A DNA stretch of 64,000 nucleotides from Cycas panzhihuaensis. Lineage: Eukaryota; Cycadophyta. The stretch is from NCBI GenBank assembly GCA_023213395.1, contig CM041465.1:63619741-63683740 (forward strand). The letters run 5' to 3'. A program made the position numbers and the translations under genes. This document shows, piece by piece, positions 34,740 through 46,479 of this stretch (position 1 is its first letter; every line of letters begins with the position of its first letter). Below the pieces are notes generated by a model. It was not told where the DNA came from, did no database searches, and saw nothing but the letters and a program-made list of their open reading frames with translations.

Positions 34740-35160
34740 CTCCAACAGTAAGAGGTGGAGATATCAATACTTCTCTTCCATTTATATCAAAGGATTTACG
34801 AGTGAAATTAAGTTTTGAATTTCTAAGAACTACATGATTAAATAGCCAAGGGGGATGCCTAACATCATACCTAACACTACTGATGTAGCTACTAAGCCAT
34901 TTCTTTGGAAAGCTCCTATTAAAATGGGAAATTCCTCAATAGATCTACTAATATTAGGTAAACCCATATTGGTTAAAGTAGAAGAGATGGAAATGATAAA
35001 GGGATTTGGCATGGTACTTACTAAGCCTTCATAATATTTAGCAAGTCAAGTCTTATTTTAGTCATATGAAATACCAAAACATAGAAAAGGGGTTGAGGAA
35101 ACCAGTCTCTAACTTAACATTGATGAAATGCTACTTCCAATTCCTTATCTATTTAATAGA
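34740..35160 (-). pseudogene. nad4: nad4 exon 3 (mitochondrial NADH dehydrogenase subunit 4), nuclear copy
   Basis: The minus strand encodes a decayed but clear piece of the proton-pumping subunit ND4: motifs LTNMGLPN (LANMSLPG in the family), EEFPILIGAFQRN (GEFLILVGAFQRN), SLVATLAALGM-type text as GLVATSVVLGM, and the preceding text corresponding to YDRHKTRLVRY as YD-stop-NKTRLDLL. The exon spans 421 bp, against about 423 bp as I recall for seed-plant exon 3. Both boundaries are supported: a group II domain V lies just upstream and homology stops at GTTGGAG, the known exon end. Transitions and small indels break the frame. Confidence 0.88.
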
Positions 35161-35192
35161 GTGAAATATTTCCCATCGATTAGAGTACAATG

Positions 35193-35240
35193 ATTACCCT
35201 TCAAACTATACAAGATAGTTACCACCTATCATACAACTTT
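35193..35240 (-). ncRNA. group II intron domain V remnant of nad4 intron 2
   Basis: On the minus strand, AGTTGTATGATAGGTGG pairs across a GTAA loop with ACTATCTTGTATAGTTTGAA, the pattern of plant mitochondrial domain V (GAGCCGTATG...CGTACGGTTC). Changes are mostly C-to-T and G-to-A. In a live intron this hairpin is the catalytic core. Confidence 0.75.
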
Positions 35241-37229
35241 CTAACTCCACTTATTTTTCTAGTTCTTCCACTCCATTGGATCTATGGTAATATCTACAAT
35301 TTATTACAGGGATAATATACTAGAAGGGTAACATTTTGGACAAAATGTAACTTGCTCCCTACCCATTGTTAGCATGTATCTACCCAAAAGGATCATACTT
35401 TAATATCACATTGTAGAACCCTAACTCTATTTTATTTATCAATGAACTGGAACATAGTGCAAAGGTACTCTTCGATGCAGATAGGTATGGTCACTATGAG
35501 AAGAAGTGACATACTATGACCACACACAGAAGCCACTTCTATCCTTCAATAACAACCTCTTAACTACTCTAGAATATGGGGTTCTATTAGGATAGGTAGT
35601 CACATTCCCTTCCCTATGACCCTTGAGGAATACATGTAGTTCCCTATAACTTCAATGATAAAGAGGGGTTTAGGCCATAAAATAAAGGCACTAATGCCCA
35701 CTAATTTTAGTGATTCCAGCTATAAAGTGGGGATTTGCATAACACTTGAACTTATCTATACATGCACTACATTAATATTGGTAAAAGGTGGGTCATCAAT
35801 TGAAGTTGGGGTGTTTGTTAGACTACCCCCCACCCCTGAATGAACCTTCAATTAGCTATGACCTTTTTGTTTGGGTAAGATGACTTTCTTTTCAATGAAT
35901 AAAAGTGAAATTGAGCCTAAAACATGAGATTCTTATTATGTAATTGAAGTAAGATCATTGTATCTAAATGATCAAAAGTGAGGGAATGGAACCTACCTAG
36001 TCAATAGGCAGTGACTAACATGCATCTTTTTATCATTAGTTCTTTATGAAGTAAAGGAGATTGAATTAAGAGAGCTTATATCATATAAGGCCCAAGGATA
36101 TAATAGGAAAGGGTGTTGGAGGGGCCACCCACTACTTATTTCCACCCAAGCCCAAGTAGCAATGTTCAGAGAAGCGAAGTAATAACAAGTTGTGGTAGAG
36201 GGCAAGCAACTCTGCTTAAGCATAGGAAAAAGTCCTTCTATTATAGGAGATGTCTAGGGTGGTACTAAATAATCTAGACCTGATCTAAATGAGAAACACT
36301 AGTTGTTGATGCCAGTGGGACTCCCCACACTTACTTAGTATGCCACTTGTCTTGATGCACATAATGGAGGATTTGGATAAATGTACTTATTTACAAATAT
36401 TCTCCCTCCCTTCCATAAAAACCTACTCCTCTTTCACCACTTTACTCTTTGAGAAGAAAGGATGTCTTCTCTTCCTTGTATATACATATGAATCTTGGCT
36501 TCCCACCTAGTTTGGATTCACCCCATAATTGTCTTGTATCGAATGGTTCTTTGTATAATTCTATATAATACACCATGGTTTACTACATTGAGAAACTTCA
36601 TGCTAATGCCACCTCCTATGTACCATTAGGTACCATGAAAGGAAGGTGCTTTTGATGATTCCATAGATGGCCATGGAGTCCTTTTCAACTTAAAACTGAT
36701 GTAATGATGGTGGTATGCATCTTGAAGCCTCTAACTCAGACTTCGATATGATCATGTTAGGTGAGCATCCATATTTTGGTTGAGTTCCCCACTCATAGGT
36801 AGTGATCCATAAACCTGTGTTACGTATAATATTATATTACATTCTACCATTATTATGCTAGAAATCTAAGGTTCCACACATAAATCCCATTCTATAGTGT
36901 GGCAGTAAGAACACCGCTAGGGGATTAGCTTTATGGATGGTGCAAGGCAGAATTTGCAAAGGTCATGTAAATACAAAATTCATAGGCCCCATCCCTTCTA
37001 TCTAGTTATTTAGAAAGCACTTTCCATCTGTATGGTCCCTTAGAGTGAAGGGTTAAGTAGGTAGTACGAGCCCTTTAACTTCTAGCTATTATTATGTACC
37101 TTTTGCTCAGTGAATGAGACCTAATAGTCCTTTTGACCATATGCATTAGAAAGAATACTGACTCTCACTTCTACTAGAAGAAAAAATTTGATTCAACATA
37201 AATCCTATGTGTATATTGAGTGCAACTAA

Positions 37230-37680
37230 TAGAATATGCAACCATAACTAGGATATTGATCATCCCATATCACACCATAGACTTGTATATGGAGACAAAT
37301 AGATGGATATACATATCCATCTATTGATTGGTATATAGATAGGTATCCAAAGGGATCCATATTTATATCTACCTTAACACACCTATATCTATACATGGTC
37401 ATATAGAGATATATACACCTATAGGCATGTAGTTATGTATGTATATATAGGTGCTTATATCTATACAGGCATAGGTTTACACATATGTATACACACATAT
37501 ACATATAGATATGGGTACGTATAGATACATATAGATATATAAGTGTAGGCATCTCTTTATAGGGGTATGGATCTAAGAATCTATATAGATAAATAGACAG
37601 ATATATGGGCATAGATATGCCTATATATATACATGCCTATATATTGTACCCATGCTTATATATCTATAGGGATACAAAAC
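37230..37680. repeat. degenerate ATAGATAT/CCTATA short repeats
   Basis: Variants of TATAGATA, TATACATA and CCTATATA fill about 450 bp without a fixed period. A second tract of similar character is at 38900-39560. Both lie in nad4 intron 2. Confidence 0.6.
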
Positions 37681-37756
37681 ATTTAACTAAATATATATCT
37701 ATGTCCATAAGATCCTTGTTAAATGCCATAGCCATGCTCCATTTATAGTATAGGAT

Positions 37757-37827
37757 AAACCCTTTCCTAAGTGCAGCAAAAGGAAGGCTATCCCATAATT
37801 TTACTCTACGTAGCAAAGGGAAGGGCT
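37757..37827 (-). repeat. two adjacent Bpu-like hairpins
   Basis: The first reads CCCTTTCCTAAGTGCAGCAA and onward to AGGAAGG (37760-37787); the second is a partial copy, CTACGTAGCAAAGGGAAGGG (37806-37825). Confidence 0.65.
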
Positions 37828-37889
37828 TGATCCAAAAAAAAAGAGTTTTAACTAAATTCAAAAACATTAAAAGCTATTAAAGAAGAAAG

Positions 37890-38170
37890 AACACTATGCA
37901 CTATAAAAAAGAAACATTAAGCTAAGAAAGAAAAGATCGCACTATAGTGTGAAATCCTATTCTATGATTAAAAAAGGATTAAAATTAAGTGATTAAAGAG
38001 AGAACTATAATAACTTCAAGCTAAAAAAAAAAGTATTATTTCTACTATGTGATTAAAAATGGATCTCTATGGTGTCCCTCCCTTTGCTACGTGAAGTAAA
38101 ACTATGGGATGTGCCTTCCCTTCACTACACCAAGAAAGGTTTAACGTCTATATTATCAAATCTTTGGCAT
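37890..38170 (+). repeat. segment duplicated at 27190-27440
   Basis: Shared text includes CACTATAGT, GTGATTAAA, GGATCTCTATGGT, CTACTTGAAGTAAAACCATGG-like and AAGAAAGGTTTAAC. Similarity is patchy, with indels, in the same orientation in both places. Confidence 0.6.
38114..38140 (+). repeat. Bpu-like hairpin
   Basis: Reads CTTCCCTTCACTACACCAAG then AAAGG, matching the cluster at 26646-27375 in orientation. Confidence 0.6.
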
Positions 38171-38899
38171 AGGGACATTTGTCTCTATATAGATGGTTAC
38201 ATTGTGGATATAGAATGTGTATATATCGATATACATATATTACATTTATTAATGAAGTGATAGACCTTAGTATGTATCACTTGTTAATTAAAATGATTCA
38301 TTCCCTTAGTCCCTCTTTGTATTCCCCCACCCAAAACTAATCTATCATCCTCCCTACAACATAAAACACCTACCTATTCATGGGAAAGAATATATATTAT
38401 TCAAAGGAATAATGCACAGTAGAGTGGAGTAACCACTGCAATGATATAAGTCTTCACTACTTAGCTAGATCTTGTTGGTGCCACCTATAGGTAGGAGGCA
38501 ATAGATGTATGACATTTGGAATTGTCATTCATGTACCTATCCTTAATGGAATAATGAGTAATCCATTCTCCTATAGATTAAGGCCTTACCACTCAGTACT
38601 AATGGTTGGCATGGATTCAGTATAACAACTTATATTCATTTATGCATCTTCCCATATGTACTAAACATATGTTAACTATGGGAATCATGGTTTTGAAGGT
38701 GACTTCAATTTGCTAGTTTAAGCTCAACTCCTCACTTTACATTGGTGGACTTACATAGTATTGTCAAGCAATCTCTTTCTTTCTATATGGGATGATGCTA
38801 AGGAGAGAAGAAAATGCATTGAGGTGGTAGACAACTACGTTGCTTATTTCCCCTTCATGAGCTGAAATAACATGCACATAGGTAGACTAATAAATGGAT

Positions 38900-39560
38900 G
38901 ATAGAACTCATCCTAGATGGATGAATCAATAGAAAAAGTGCTTGGGCATTGTGCCATATATCTATCTATGTCCATCCAGCCATTATAGATATATAAATGT
39001 GATATACAATATATTTCAATGTTATATATACACATAAAGAGGGCAATATATCTATCATATAGCAATATGATATATTTATATGATGTGTACATATCCATAT
39101 CCATACACATGCCATGTGGATATATGGCATCTATATACATTGTGGATATATTAGCATATATAGCATAGATAAATAGTTATTTATGAGATATCTATCTATG
39201 ATATATATGGCATATATGGTTATTCTTATATTATATTATAGGATAGGATATCATCTTGTATTTTATTTTATCTCAATGCATTTATATCTACATATACATA
39301 TATGCACATGTTGTGTGTATATCTATAGTGCTAATAACTTTAGGATGCATAAGGTGCATATATATACATCTATAAATAGGCCTATATATAAGTAGTGTTA
39401 GATCTATGTTGTAGGTCTTATGGTATAGATTGATTCTATCTCAATTTGTCCTAGATGGCTATATGGATATGGATATGTGCATATAGATAAACACATGGCA
39501 CATATCCAAATGTATCAAGATGGATGGAAATATATCCATCTATCGATCCATTTCTAGAGA
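38900..39560. repeat. degenerate short repeats rich in ATATCCATAT and CATATAT
   Basis: Irregular copies of ATATGGATAT, ATATCCAT and CTATCTAT. Frames read through this tract are artefacts. Confidence 0.55.
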
Positions 39561-39762
39561 TATATAACATTCATATTACATTTCATTCATTTCCACTTCA
39601 CACCCACCCATCATAGGAATAAGCAAGTGAAGTAGCTTTCAAGAAGCACTCACTTTTCACCTTTTCTTTAAACCTTTATTTATAGATGGACCTTGCCAAC
39701 ATAAATATTTAATTCCTACTATGTAGTGTTGATAAAGTGCTATTGTTACTTGCATTCATAGG

Positions 39763-39799
39763 GTTATTCCTTTCTTGAGTGTAACAAAGGGAAGGGTTA
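39763..39799 (-). repeat. Bpu-like hairpin
   Basis: Plus strand CCTTTCTTGAGTGTAACAAA then GGGAAGGG; the CCTNAGC site is altered (TCTTGAG). Confidence 0.6.
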
Positions 39800-40069
39800 G
39801 TAGAGTCCCTTACCCATGTCTTCCTTCCACCCTTATGCTATTCAAGAAATGGGGCTCTTCATTGGGGGACCTTTACCTTTTAGAATAGAAGGAGGCCCTA
39901 CTCTAGTAGTGTAAGTATGCTCTACTAACACCTCAAATTAAGCTTTTGTTGTGACATGCTATGTTTTCTCCCCTATTTCTAGTAGGTTGATGGGTTATAT
40001 AGTTGGCACACATGTTTTGGCCTTATGTATTTCTAGCTAGTTATAGGTGACCTAATGGTCATCACTCAA

Positions 40070-40510
40070 CTAGATATACCAATAGTCAAAAATTTATATG
40101 GGCTACTGGGGAGTAGGAGATGATCTTCTTAGGATGGATTTATCTCAGAGTGGTTGGGGAAGTATATATAATAGAGATCATACTTAGAGTATAAATGGAA
40201 TGAGTGAGGTAACGTGTTACTTCAGGGAAAATGGGTATGGAAAATCCCAAAAATGTATAGGTTCCTAATTTCAAAGGAATTTATATCAAGATGATGGATC
40301 CTATCACAGGTACATCTCCATGAAATTCAAGTGAGTGGATGTAAACTAGTACCATAGGCACTTTTATGGGGAAAGGAGTGGAAGAAGTAATCCATGGAAA
40401 GATTTAGTGCCACTTGGAAGCATGCCTATGGGGGGTCACTAAGGATGAGGATATTAAGACTACACTATCACTATACCAAGGGCTTAAAAGTTCTCAAAGA
40501 TAGAGGGATA
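40070..40510 (-). pseudogene. nad4: nad4 exon 2, 3' part (nuclear copy)
   Basis: The minus strand matches plant nad4 exon 2: a stretch corresponding to KVPMVPVHIWLPEAHVEAP (near 40340), GSVILAGILLKLGTYGF (about 40290), FPEATLCFTPFIYTLSAI (about 40215) and KKIIAYSSVAHMNLVTIGM at the 3' end (about 40080-40130). The exon end falls at GGTATATCTAG near 40070, next to the intron. Homology weakens beyond about 40410 and is lost by about 40520, where the gypsy LTR begins; full exon 2 is about 515 bp, so the 5' part is missing. The protein is membrane subunit ND4 of respiratory complex I. Stops and indels show it is dead. Confidence 0.82.
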
Positions 40511-40519
40511 GGTCACCCA

Positions 40520-43464
40520 CAAAGGGAATGTATACATCAAAATGTAAGTTTAGAGACCAGAAAATAACACACAAGACTTTTACTTTTGGCAAGCACCTTC
40601 TTGAGTTTGAGTTAGATAAAGGCATCCTTAGTTTGCTGAGTAGACTAAGAAAGGACTCTTCTATCCTAATGGGTGAAGGAAGGATAGGTCCTCTTCCCAT
40701 AAGAGGGGGAAGAGGAGAGGTAGGCCCTAATAGGGTAGGGATCTATGGAACAAAAGAGAGAAATGGTTAGTTGAAAGGTGTGAAAGGGGTCTGGTATGTG
40801 GGAACCAAATTTGAAAAGATAATATTAATGGTGTGTTTTACTAAAGATCACCTAAAGGAAATGCCTCAAGTGTTTAGGCTAACAAAGAAAGTTGGTTGAT
40901 TACATTAAAGGGTTTGGGTAGTGTTTTAGTCTTGTTTAAAGATGTGGAGATACAAAGTATCAATGCCAAATAAATGTAACTCAAAAGGATACTCTCTCTC
41001 TCTTTTATCTTTGTTAATGAAATATTAAATAAAGGGAGGAAGGGAGTGTAAAGAAGAGAAAGAGTATGAATGACCTATGTAACCTTTCCTAATGGTGCAT
41101 GTAAGGAGGGTAACTATCAAAAAACAAAGTTCTCTTTCCTAATCCTACTCTTATTCCCATGCATGTGAAGTGAATGCAAAAAGGAGGGCATAACCAGGAA
41201 AAGAAAGACCTCTCTATCACTTTTCCTCTAAGGGGAGGAATGAGAGATGCACTAGTTCAGGTTACCCTTTTTTATGCCTATTCAAGAGGAAAGGGGAGAC
41301 AAGGTCTATGCACACTAATGCAAAAGTCAAGAGTGCAAATATGAAGATGCTTCTTTCTTGCTTTTCCTTTGGTGAATGTAGGTAAATAAACAAATGATTA
41401 TAAGCTACATGCAAATGCAACTAATTTCCTTTTGGGAAGAAAGGGGGATAAGCGAAGAATAAGAAAGAAGAGGAAGGTTAGAAGAGGTACACCTAGAAAT
41501 AAACTGGTCAATGGAGTGCTTCTCTTTTGCCTTCTTTATCTTCCTTTCACCAATCACCTTACACTCTGAGCTGCGCTTGGCATTATGGATGAAACCGTAA
41601 GTGGGGCTTCCTTACCTTCCCTAAAATATATTATGAAAGAGAAAAAAGCTTTAAAGGAAAGCTTCAAAGAAAAATAAATGTAAATGAGATATACATACCT
41701 TTCAACATGATCTTGCTTGGCTAAAGTAGGCGAAATTTTTGTGTGGACAAAACCCTTTCAATCAACAAGCGATGGCATGCATGTGCATGTATATATGGAC
41801 GTGTGTATGTGTATGTATTCTCATTAAAATAAACTTTAAACTTCATTAATATTTCAAAAGAAAAGAAATAATATGCTTCATAATCTTCCTATTATGCTCT
41901 CAAATGTTTCCAAGAAATATTTGGGAGAAAAGGGGGGTTTTGAAGATAAGAGAAAGGAGAGCCTCAGAATGGATAGCTCCCTCAAACAAGATACCTCCTA
42001 TGTGCTTAGATACTCCAAGAAATAGGTTAGGAGAGGGTTTAAGGCTTCAAACAAACAAAGATAAGACAACTTACAGGAATCAAGAAGTTGCTAAAAGCTA
42101 TAGAAAGCATAAATGTTGTAAAAGTCATAATGTTACAACTTTTGCAAGATATACAAGAGAAATGTAAATCTCATGAAATGACAAATCATACAAAGAAAAT
42201 TCCTACCAAGTAGTGTGTATGAAGGCTAATTGCAACCATTGCAAGGGGTTGCAAATGCTACAACTAGTACAAGCCCTTACCCAAGGGGTTTTTAAGTGTG
42301 TAGGATGGATATAAAGTAGGAAAGTTAAGAGAGGTAGGGTGCTACCCTAGAGGATATGGATGTAAGGGTTAGAACTCTAGTCATGAACTCCTCTTCTCCC
42401 TCTCAAAAGAGTCCCACAATCCACCTACTTGTATCCCAAGAAGAACCTAAGGCATATGGAGGTATAACCAAAGAAGAAAGGAAGGGTTTGCCTTCCTTTG
42501 GACACCTAAAAGAGATACAAATATATGTAAAAACTTGCAATAAATAGAGATATTGACTAAATATACTTGCTAAAGGAAAGGAAAGACAAGAAGTAAATAT
42601 ATTAGCAACCACAAAACTGAAACAAAATCGGTGTTAGCTCATGTACCAATGAAAAGAGATGAGCATTCCACTTATTACATGAAGAAGAGCTCCCCTTGGA
42701 GGTAAGAATAAGACTCAAAAGCTTGCAAAACCTATTTCTATTGCTAGAGTGAGTACCATGGAGGAAAGATCTACTGGAGGAAGACTTACTCAGACCTACA
42801 TTCTAAGGTCTTTCCTTTGGAGAAGAGAAGAATAAGAAGAGAGACTAGGAGTGTAGGTAGGAGACAATTTTTCCTTTTGTATGAGAGCTAAGAGAGATGA
42901 ATTGAACTTATGTTTGTGTTTTCATGCCCAAATTAGGTTTTGCAAGTGATTAGGATTCACTTTGGGCAAGAAATAACATCTTGCCATGTATCAGTTTTGT
43001 ATTAAATGTAAAACTAACTATTGCTAGGCCGTAGAAATCAATGGATAACTACCCTACAGTAAACTTCATGGTAACACCAAGTTTAGCATGGTAATGCAAA
43101 TATTATTATGGTGCAAATAAAATACAAAGGAAAATAAAAAGGAGGCCTATGGGACCCCCAAAAGAAGGGTCCTAGGGCACAACAAAGAGGTATGATAGAC
43201 TGGTAAAGCTTTTAGAGGACCATTAGGCATTAGTGGGGCCTCCCAAATGTGTAAACGAGAGTAATGAAGGCCCCAACGAGGGATGAATGACATATATAAG
43301 GGTGATCAAGCCTAAAATGAGGTGCTAGAGATCATGTATAATGCCATTAGCAAACAAAAGGTGGGCCACGGGGGTGCATGAGTACCTGAGAGTGCTGAGA
43401 AGGTGTCATGAGGGGTTGTATGGTGTCATAGGACCATGGTCCTAAGTCATCATAGGTTGGATCA
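40520..43464 (-). mobile_element. Gypsy-3 LTR, nearly complete, minus strand
   Basis: Collinear with the LTR at 43465-46387 from about its base 70 to about 190 bp before its end. Landmarks: GGGCTTCCTTACCTTCCC near 41606, palindrome region near 43050-43110. The right end is cut by the Gypsy-2 LTR at 43465; the left end meets nad4 exon 2. No PBS or internal sequence is attached. Confidence 0.7.
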
Positions 43465-46387
43465 TGGAATGACATCTGTAGGATGGTCATTACACTTAGT
43501 AGGGGTTAAGGTGATCAATGACCAATGCTGGGGTATGGATAGAATCCTATAAGCAGAAGAGAACACCACACAGGTCATCTGTACGCCGAAGCGCAAGTTT
43601 GGGACCCATGAATGGTTCCTAACTTCCTCAGAGTAGCTTTCACTTTTGGTCTTAAGGGGAGAGATACGCGTAGGGGTACCTCAGGTAATCCCAAAGGATG
43701 AGGTCCTCCCACCCTTGGATGGCCATAAGGGAGAAGGAGAGACCCATAAAAGGGGGGTTCCTATAGTGCAAGAACGTAAGATGAGGTGCAATAGGAAAAG
43801 GGGTACAAGACAAGTGTGGATAGGCCCTCCTTAAGCTAATTATCCTAAGGTGGATCTAAACAGAGAAGACAATAGTGAAAGGAGGATCCTTACCACTATG
43901 TAAGCTAAGGGGGATTAAGTCTAGTCAAGAATGATGAGACTCATATGTGTTGGATATATGGGATATGGCAGAGAGATGACCAAAAGGTGGCATTATGTAT
44001 GTCCACAAAGGGGGATCTAAAACTACACTCCCTCTCTCTCTCTTTCCTTTTTTAATAATAAAAGACAAAGAAAAGAAAGGAAAGAAAATGTTTTATGCTC
44101 ACTCAAGCATGCATACTAAGGTGATGTCCAACTAAGGGATGCCTTCATTTTAGGTAAGAAAAAGGGAAAGGTGCAATTCCTATTATGTCCCTTTTCCTAT
44201 AAAAGCAACCGTGCAGCACACATATGCAAAGTGAATGTAAATAAATTGGTTTGTTACCCTTTTGTATTTATGTGACTTATTATACAAAGAAAACAGATGC
44301 TTAATAAAAGTATAAAAAGAAAGAGGTGGAAGAAGGGAGATGATGCATACCCAAAAAGTGATGTGGTTGATAGGGGAGCTTCACTCGTATACCACATATA
44401 CCCTCCCATCCTTAGTTAATGCATAGTCATAGTAGGAGAAAAAGTGGAGTGGGGGCTTCCTTACCTTCCCCGTGTAAAGAAAAAATAGAGCAGGAAAGTA
44501 AAGGGAGCCAAAGACCATGCAAGGAAGCGGAAAACAAAAGAAGAAAGAAGAGCAAGAACTTACTTGGATCAGTGCATTCTTTCCCTTCACAAACACTCTC
44601 ACAAACCTGCAATCACAAAGGGTTTTCCCTTCCAAGAAGGGGCTGCCAAAATACAAGCTAATATATATGCAATGATACAAAATAAATGCTAAAGTTTTAT
44701 ACCTTAAGTTAGTGAATCTCCTACTCAAGTCAACTCTGCTCTCCTTTAAAGAAAATAATGTACGACAAGTAAGAAAGAGGGGTTTGCCTTAGGATGGCCA
44801 AAACTCCTACAGGTGGACCTCCACGCAACCTTGAGATATAAAAGTACAATGGTATTATGGCAACCTATGGGTAGCAAGCAAGTGTAGGAGTGAATGTTAT
44901 AGCATGTGGAAGAGTTACCTACGTAGCGAAGACACTATGGGCAGTGAATCGCCACGCCAGGTTTCTAAGTTTGGATGGATATTGGGTGATGTTTGGGGCT
45001 TTAAGAGGACCCAAAGAAAGACTAGATAGGCCTAGAACTAGTGTAGTAAGAGCTACATATGCTGATAGCCAACATAGGCTTGGGTCTCATAGACTCCTAG
45101 TTTACCCAAGAGAAGCACGGGCGCAAGAGAGGAAGGATGGGAAGGGGTTTACCCTTGGGGAATAGGCCAAAAAGGGACAGATCCCACATTAACTCCCTTT
45201 ACCCAGTCCTTATGGACCCTCTCTCACAGCTTTCTTGAGAGAAACCAATAGAGAATGGGAGAAATCTTGAGGTAATAAAGCCAAAGATGGGAGGAACACT
45301 CTCTATTTATATCAAAAACACAAAAAAGAGAGGATAGTATGCATTTAAACAAGTTTTAAAGGAGCAAATTTGTGCTAAAATATAAAACCAGAGTAAGGGG
45401 TACCTATTGGGATGTGTTAGGGGTGGATCTACCCCTACAAATAGTGGAAGAAGGTAGATCTTGTAGGGTCTGCAAGGTACTTCACAAGGTGGTATTATAG
45501 GAGGAATTTGCTTAATGAAAACTGAAGGAGAAACATGGAGATCCTACTAGAAGATGCTAGATGAAGAGTCCTCTACCACATACCAGAGCTACTACAAGTG
45601 AATCCCAAGTTGGAATGGTAGAAAACTCCAGCGTTATAGGTGTACCTATAAAAAGAGAGGAAGAGAGAGTAGAATAACAGTAGTAGGAAGTGTTATTGGA
45701 GAGCCAAGAGAAGTAAAATGAGGTTCTTTTGGGGATATATACCCATCCTAACCTTAATCGAGCCATTAGGGTTTAGGTAGGGATGACTTGGTAACTTATC
45801 CACATGGCAATTCAACAAAAAGAGCAAGAATTACCACGGCGGATAAAAAAAATAGTGAGCAACAATCGCATCATGGTAAACTTCATGATACCACTAAGTT
45901 TACAATGGTGCAAGACCAAAATGCTAAAATAGCAATGGTAAGGGTCTTGAGAGCCCTAAATGGAGATGTGCTAGGTCTAGGAGGGGTAGGGGATAGTCCC
46001 AGTGATATGTAGGCTAGAACAAATGGGATATCAAGAGTTAGGATTCACAGAAATGCTATGAAAGGATGCAAGATCAAGGTGTGAGCGGATCGCACGAGTT
46101 AAGTGAGGCTTGAGGTGACGTAGAGGTGGCGCAGTGGGTTGTGAAGTGCCATGGGGATGCCTGCCTCGTGAAGAGGTAGGTCCCATGGGTTGTCATAGGC
46201 TAAAAAGATGACAAACAACATGATCAAGTAATAGGTACAAGGTAATCACTCAAATATGATAGGCAATCATGCAATGAGGCAATGCTTCTATCTACCTTTC
46301 CAAAGAAATAATAAAGGTGTAAAAGAAGAAGCATACTTGCATACCTAAGTCAATCTATCTATATCCATTCTTGATAGCTGGGAAACA
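43465..46387 (-). mobile_element. 3' LTR of Gypsy-2 (2.92 kb)
   Basis: It starts TGGAATGACATC and ends GGGAAACA (TG/CA), equivalent to 2923 and 13808 in Gypsy-1. The left flank (...TTGGATCA) is LTR-type sequence of Gypsy-3 and not a PBS, so this is the outer end of the element, and GATCA (43460-43464) is the candidate target duplication. Confidence 0.78.
45734..45742 (-). promoter_or_regulatory. TATA box of the Gypsy-2 LTR
   Basis: The minus strand reads GGTATATATCCCC, at the place of the TATA-like boxes in the other LTR copies. Confidence 0.6.
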
Positions 46388-46479
46388 TTGCCCCCTTAAC
46401 AGTAGAACCTTGCTGCTTAGAAGCACAGTACGATGGTGAATGCTGGCAACAAAAATTCTTAGTAGCACCTATATATATA

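Larger units (their letters stand above)
35161..40069 (-). other. nad4 intron 2 (group II), about 4.9 kb, degraded
   Basis: The intron lies between exon 2 and exon 3 homology. Its 3' end has a recognisable domain V. The body holds several Bpu-like hairpins, two tracts of degenerate short repeats (37230-37680 and 38900-39560), and no maturase or other gene that I recognise. Confidence 0.7.
33736..40515 (-). other. mitochondrial-derived DNA, main part (NUMT with nad4)
   Basis: The minus strand carries nad4 exon 2 (partial), intron 2, exon 3 and the start of intron 3 in native order. Because introns are present the transfer was of DNA, not processed RNA. Exons carry stops and frame breaks, and the block is enclosed by nuclear retrotransposons, so it is an inactive nuclear copy. 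The right end lies near 40510-40520, where gypsy LTR sequence begins; the left part is 26558-27560. Confidence 0.8.

Noticed and set aside
35655-35843. 62-residue plus-strand frame in nad4 intron 2
   Set aside because: No similarity recognised; short and within a degraded intron.
33736-40515. Window derived from an actual mitochondrial genome or a chimeric assembly
   Set aside because: The exons carry stops and transitions, and the block is interrupted and flanked by nuclear-type retrotransposons. An assembly chimera is less likely but only reads can exclude it.
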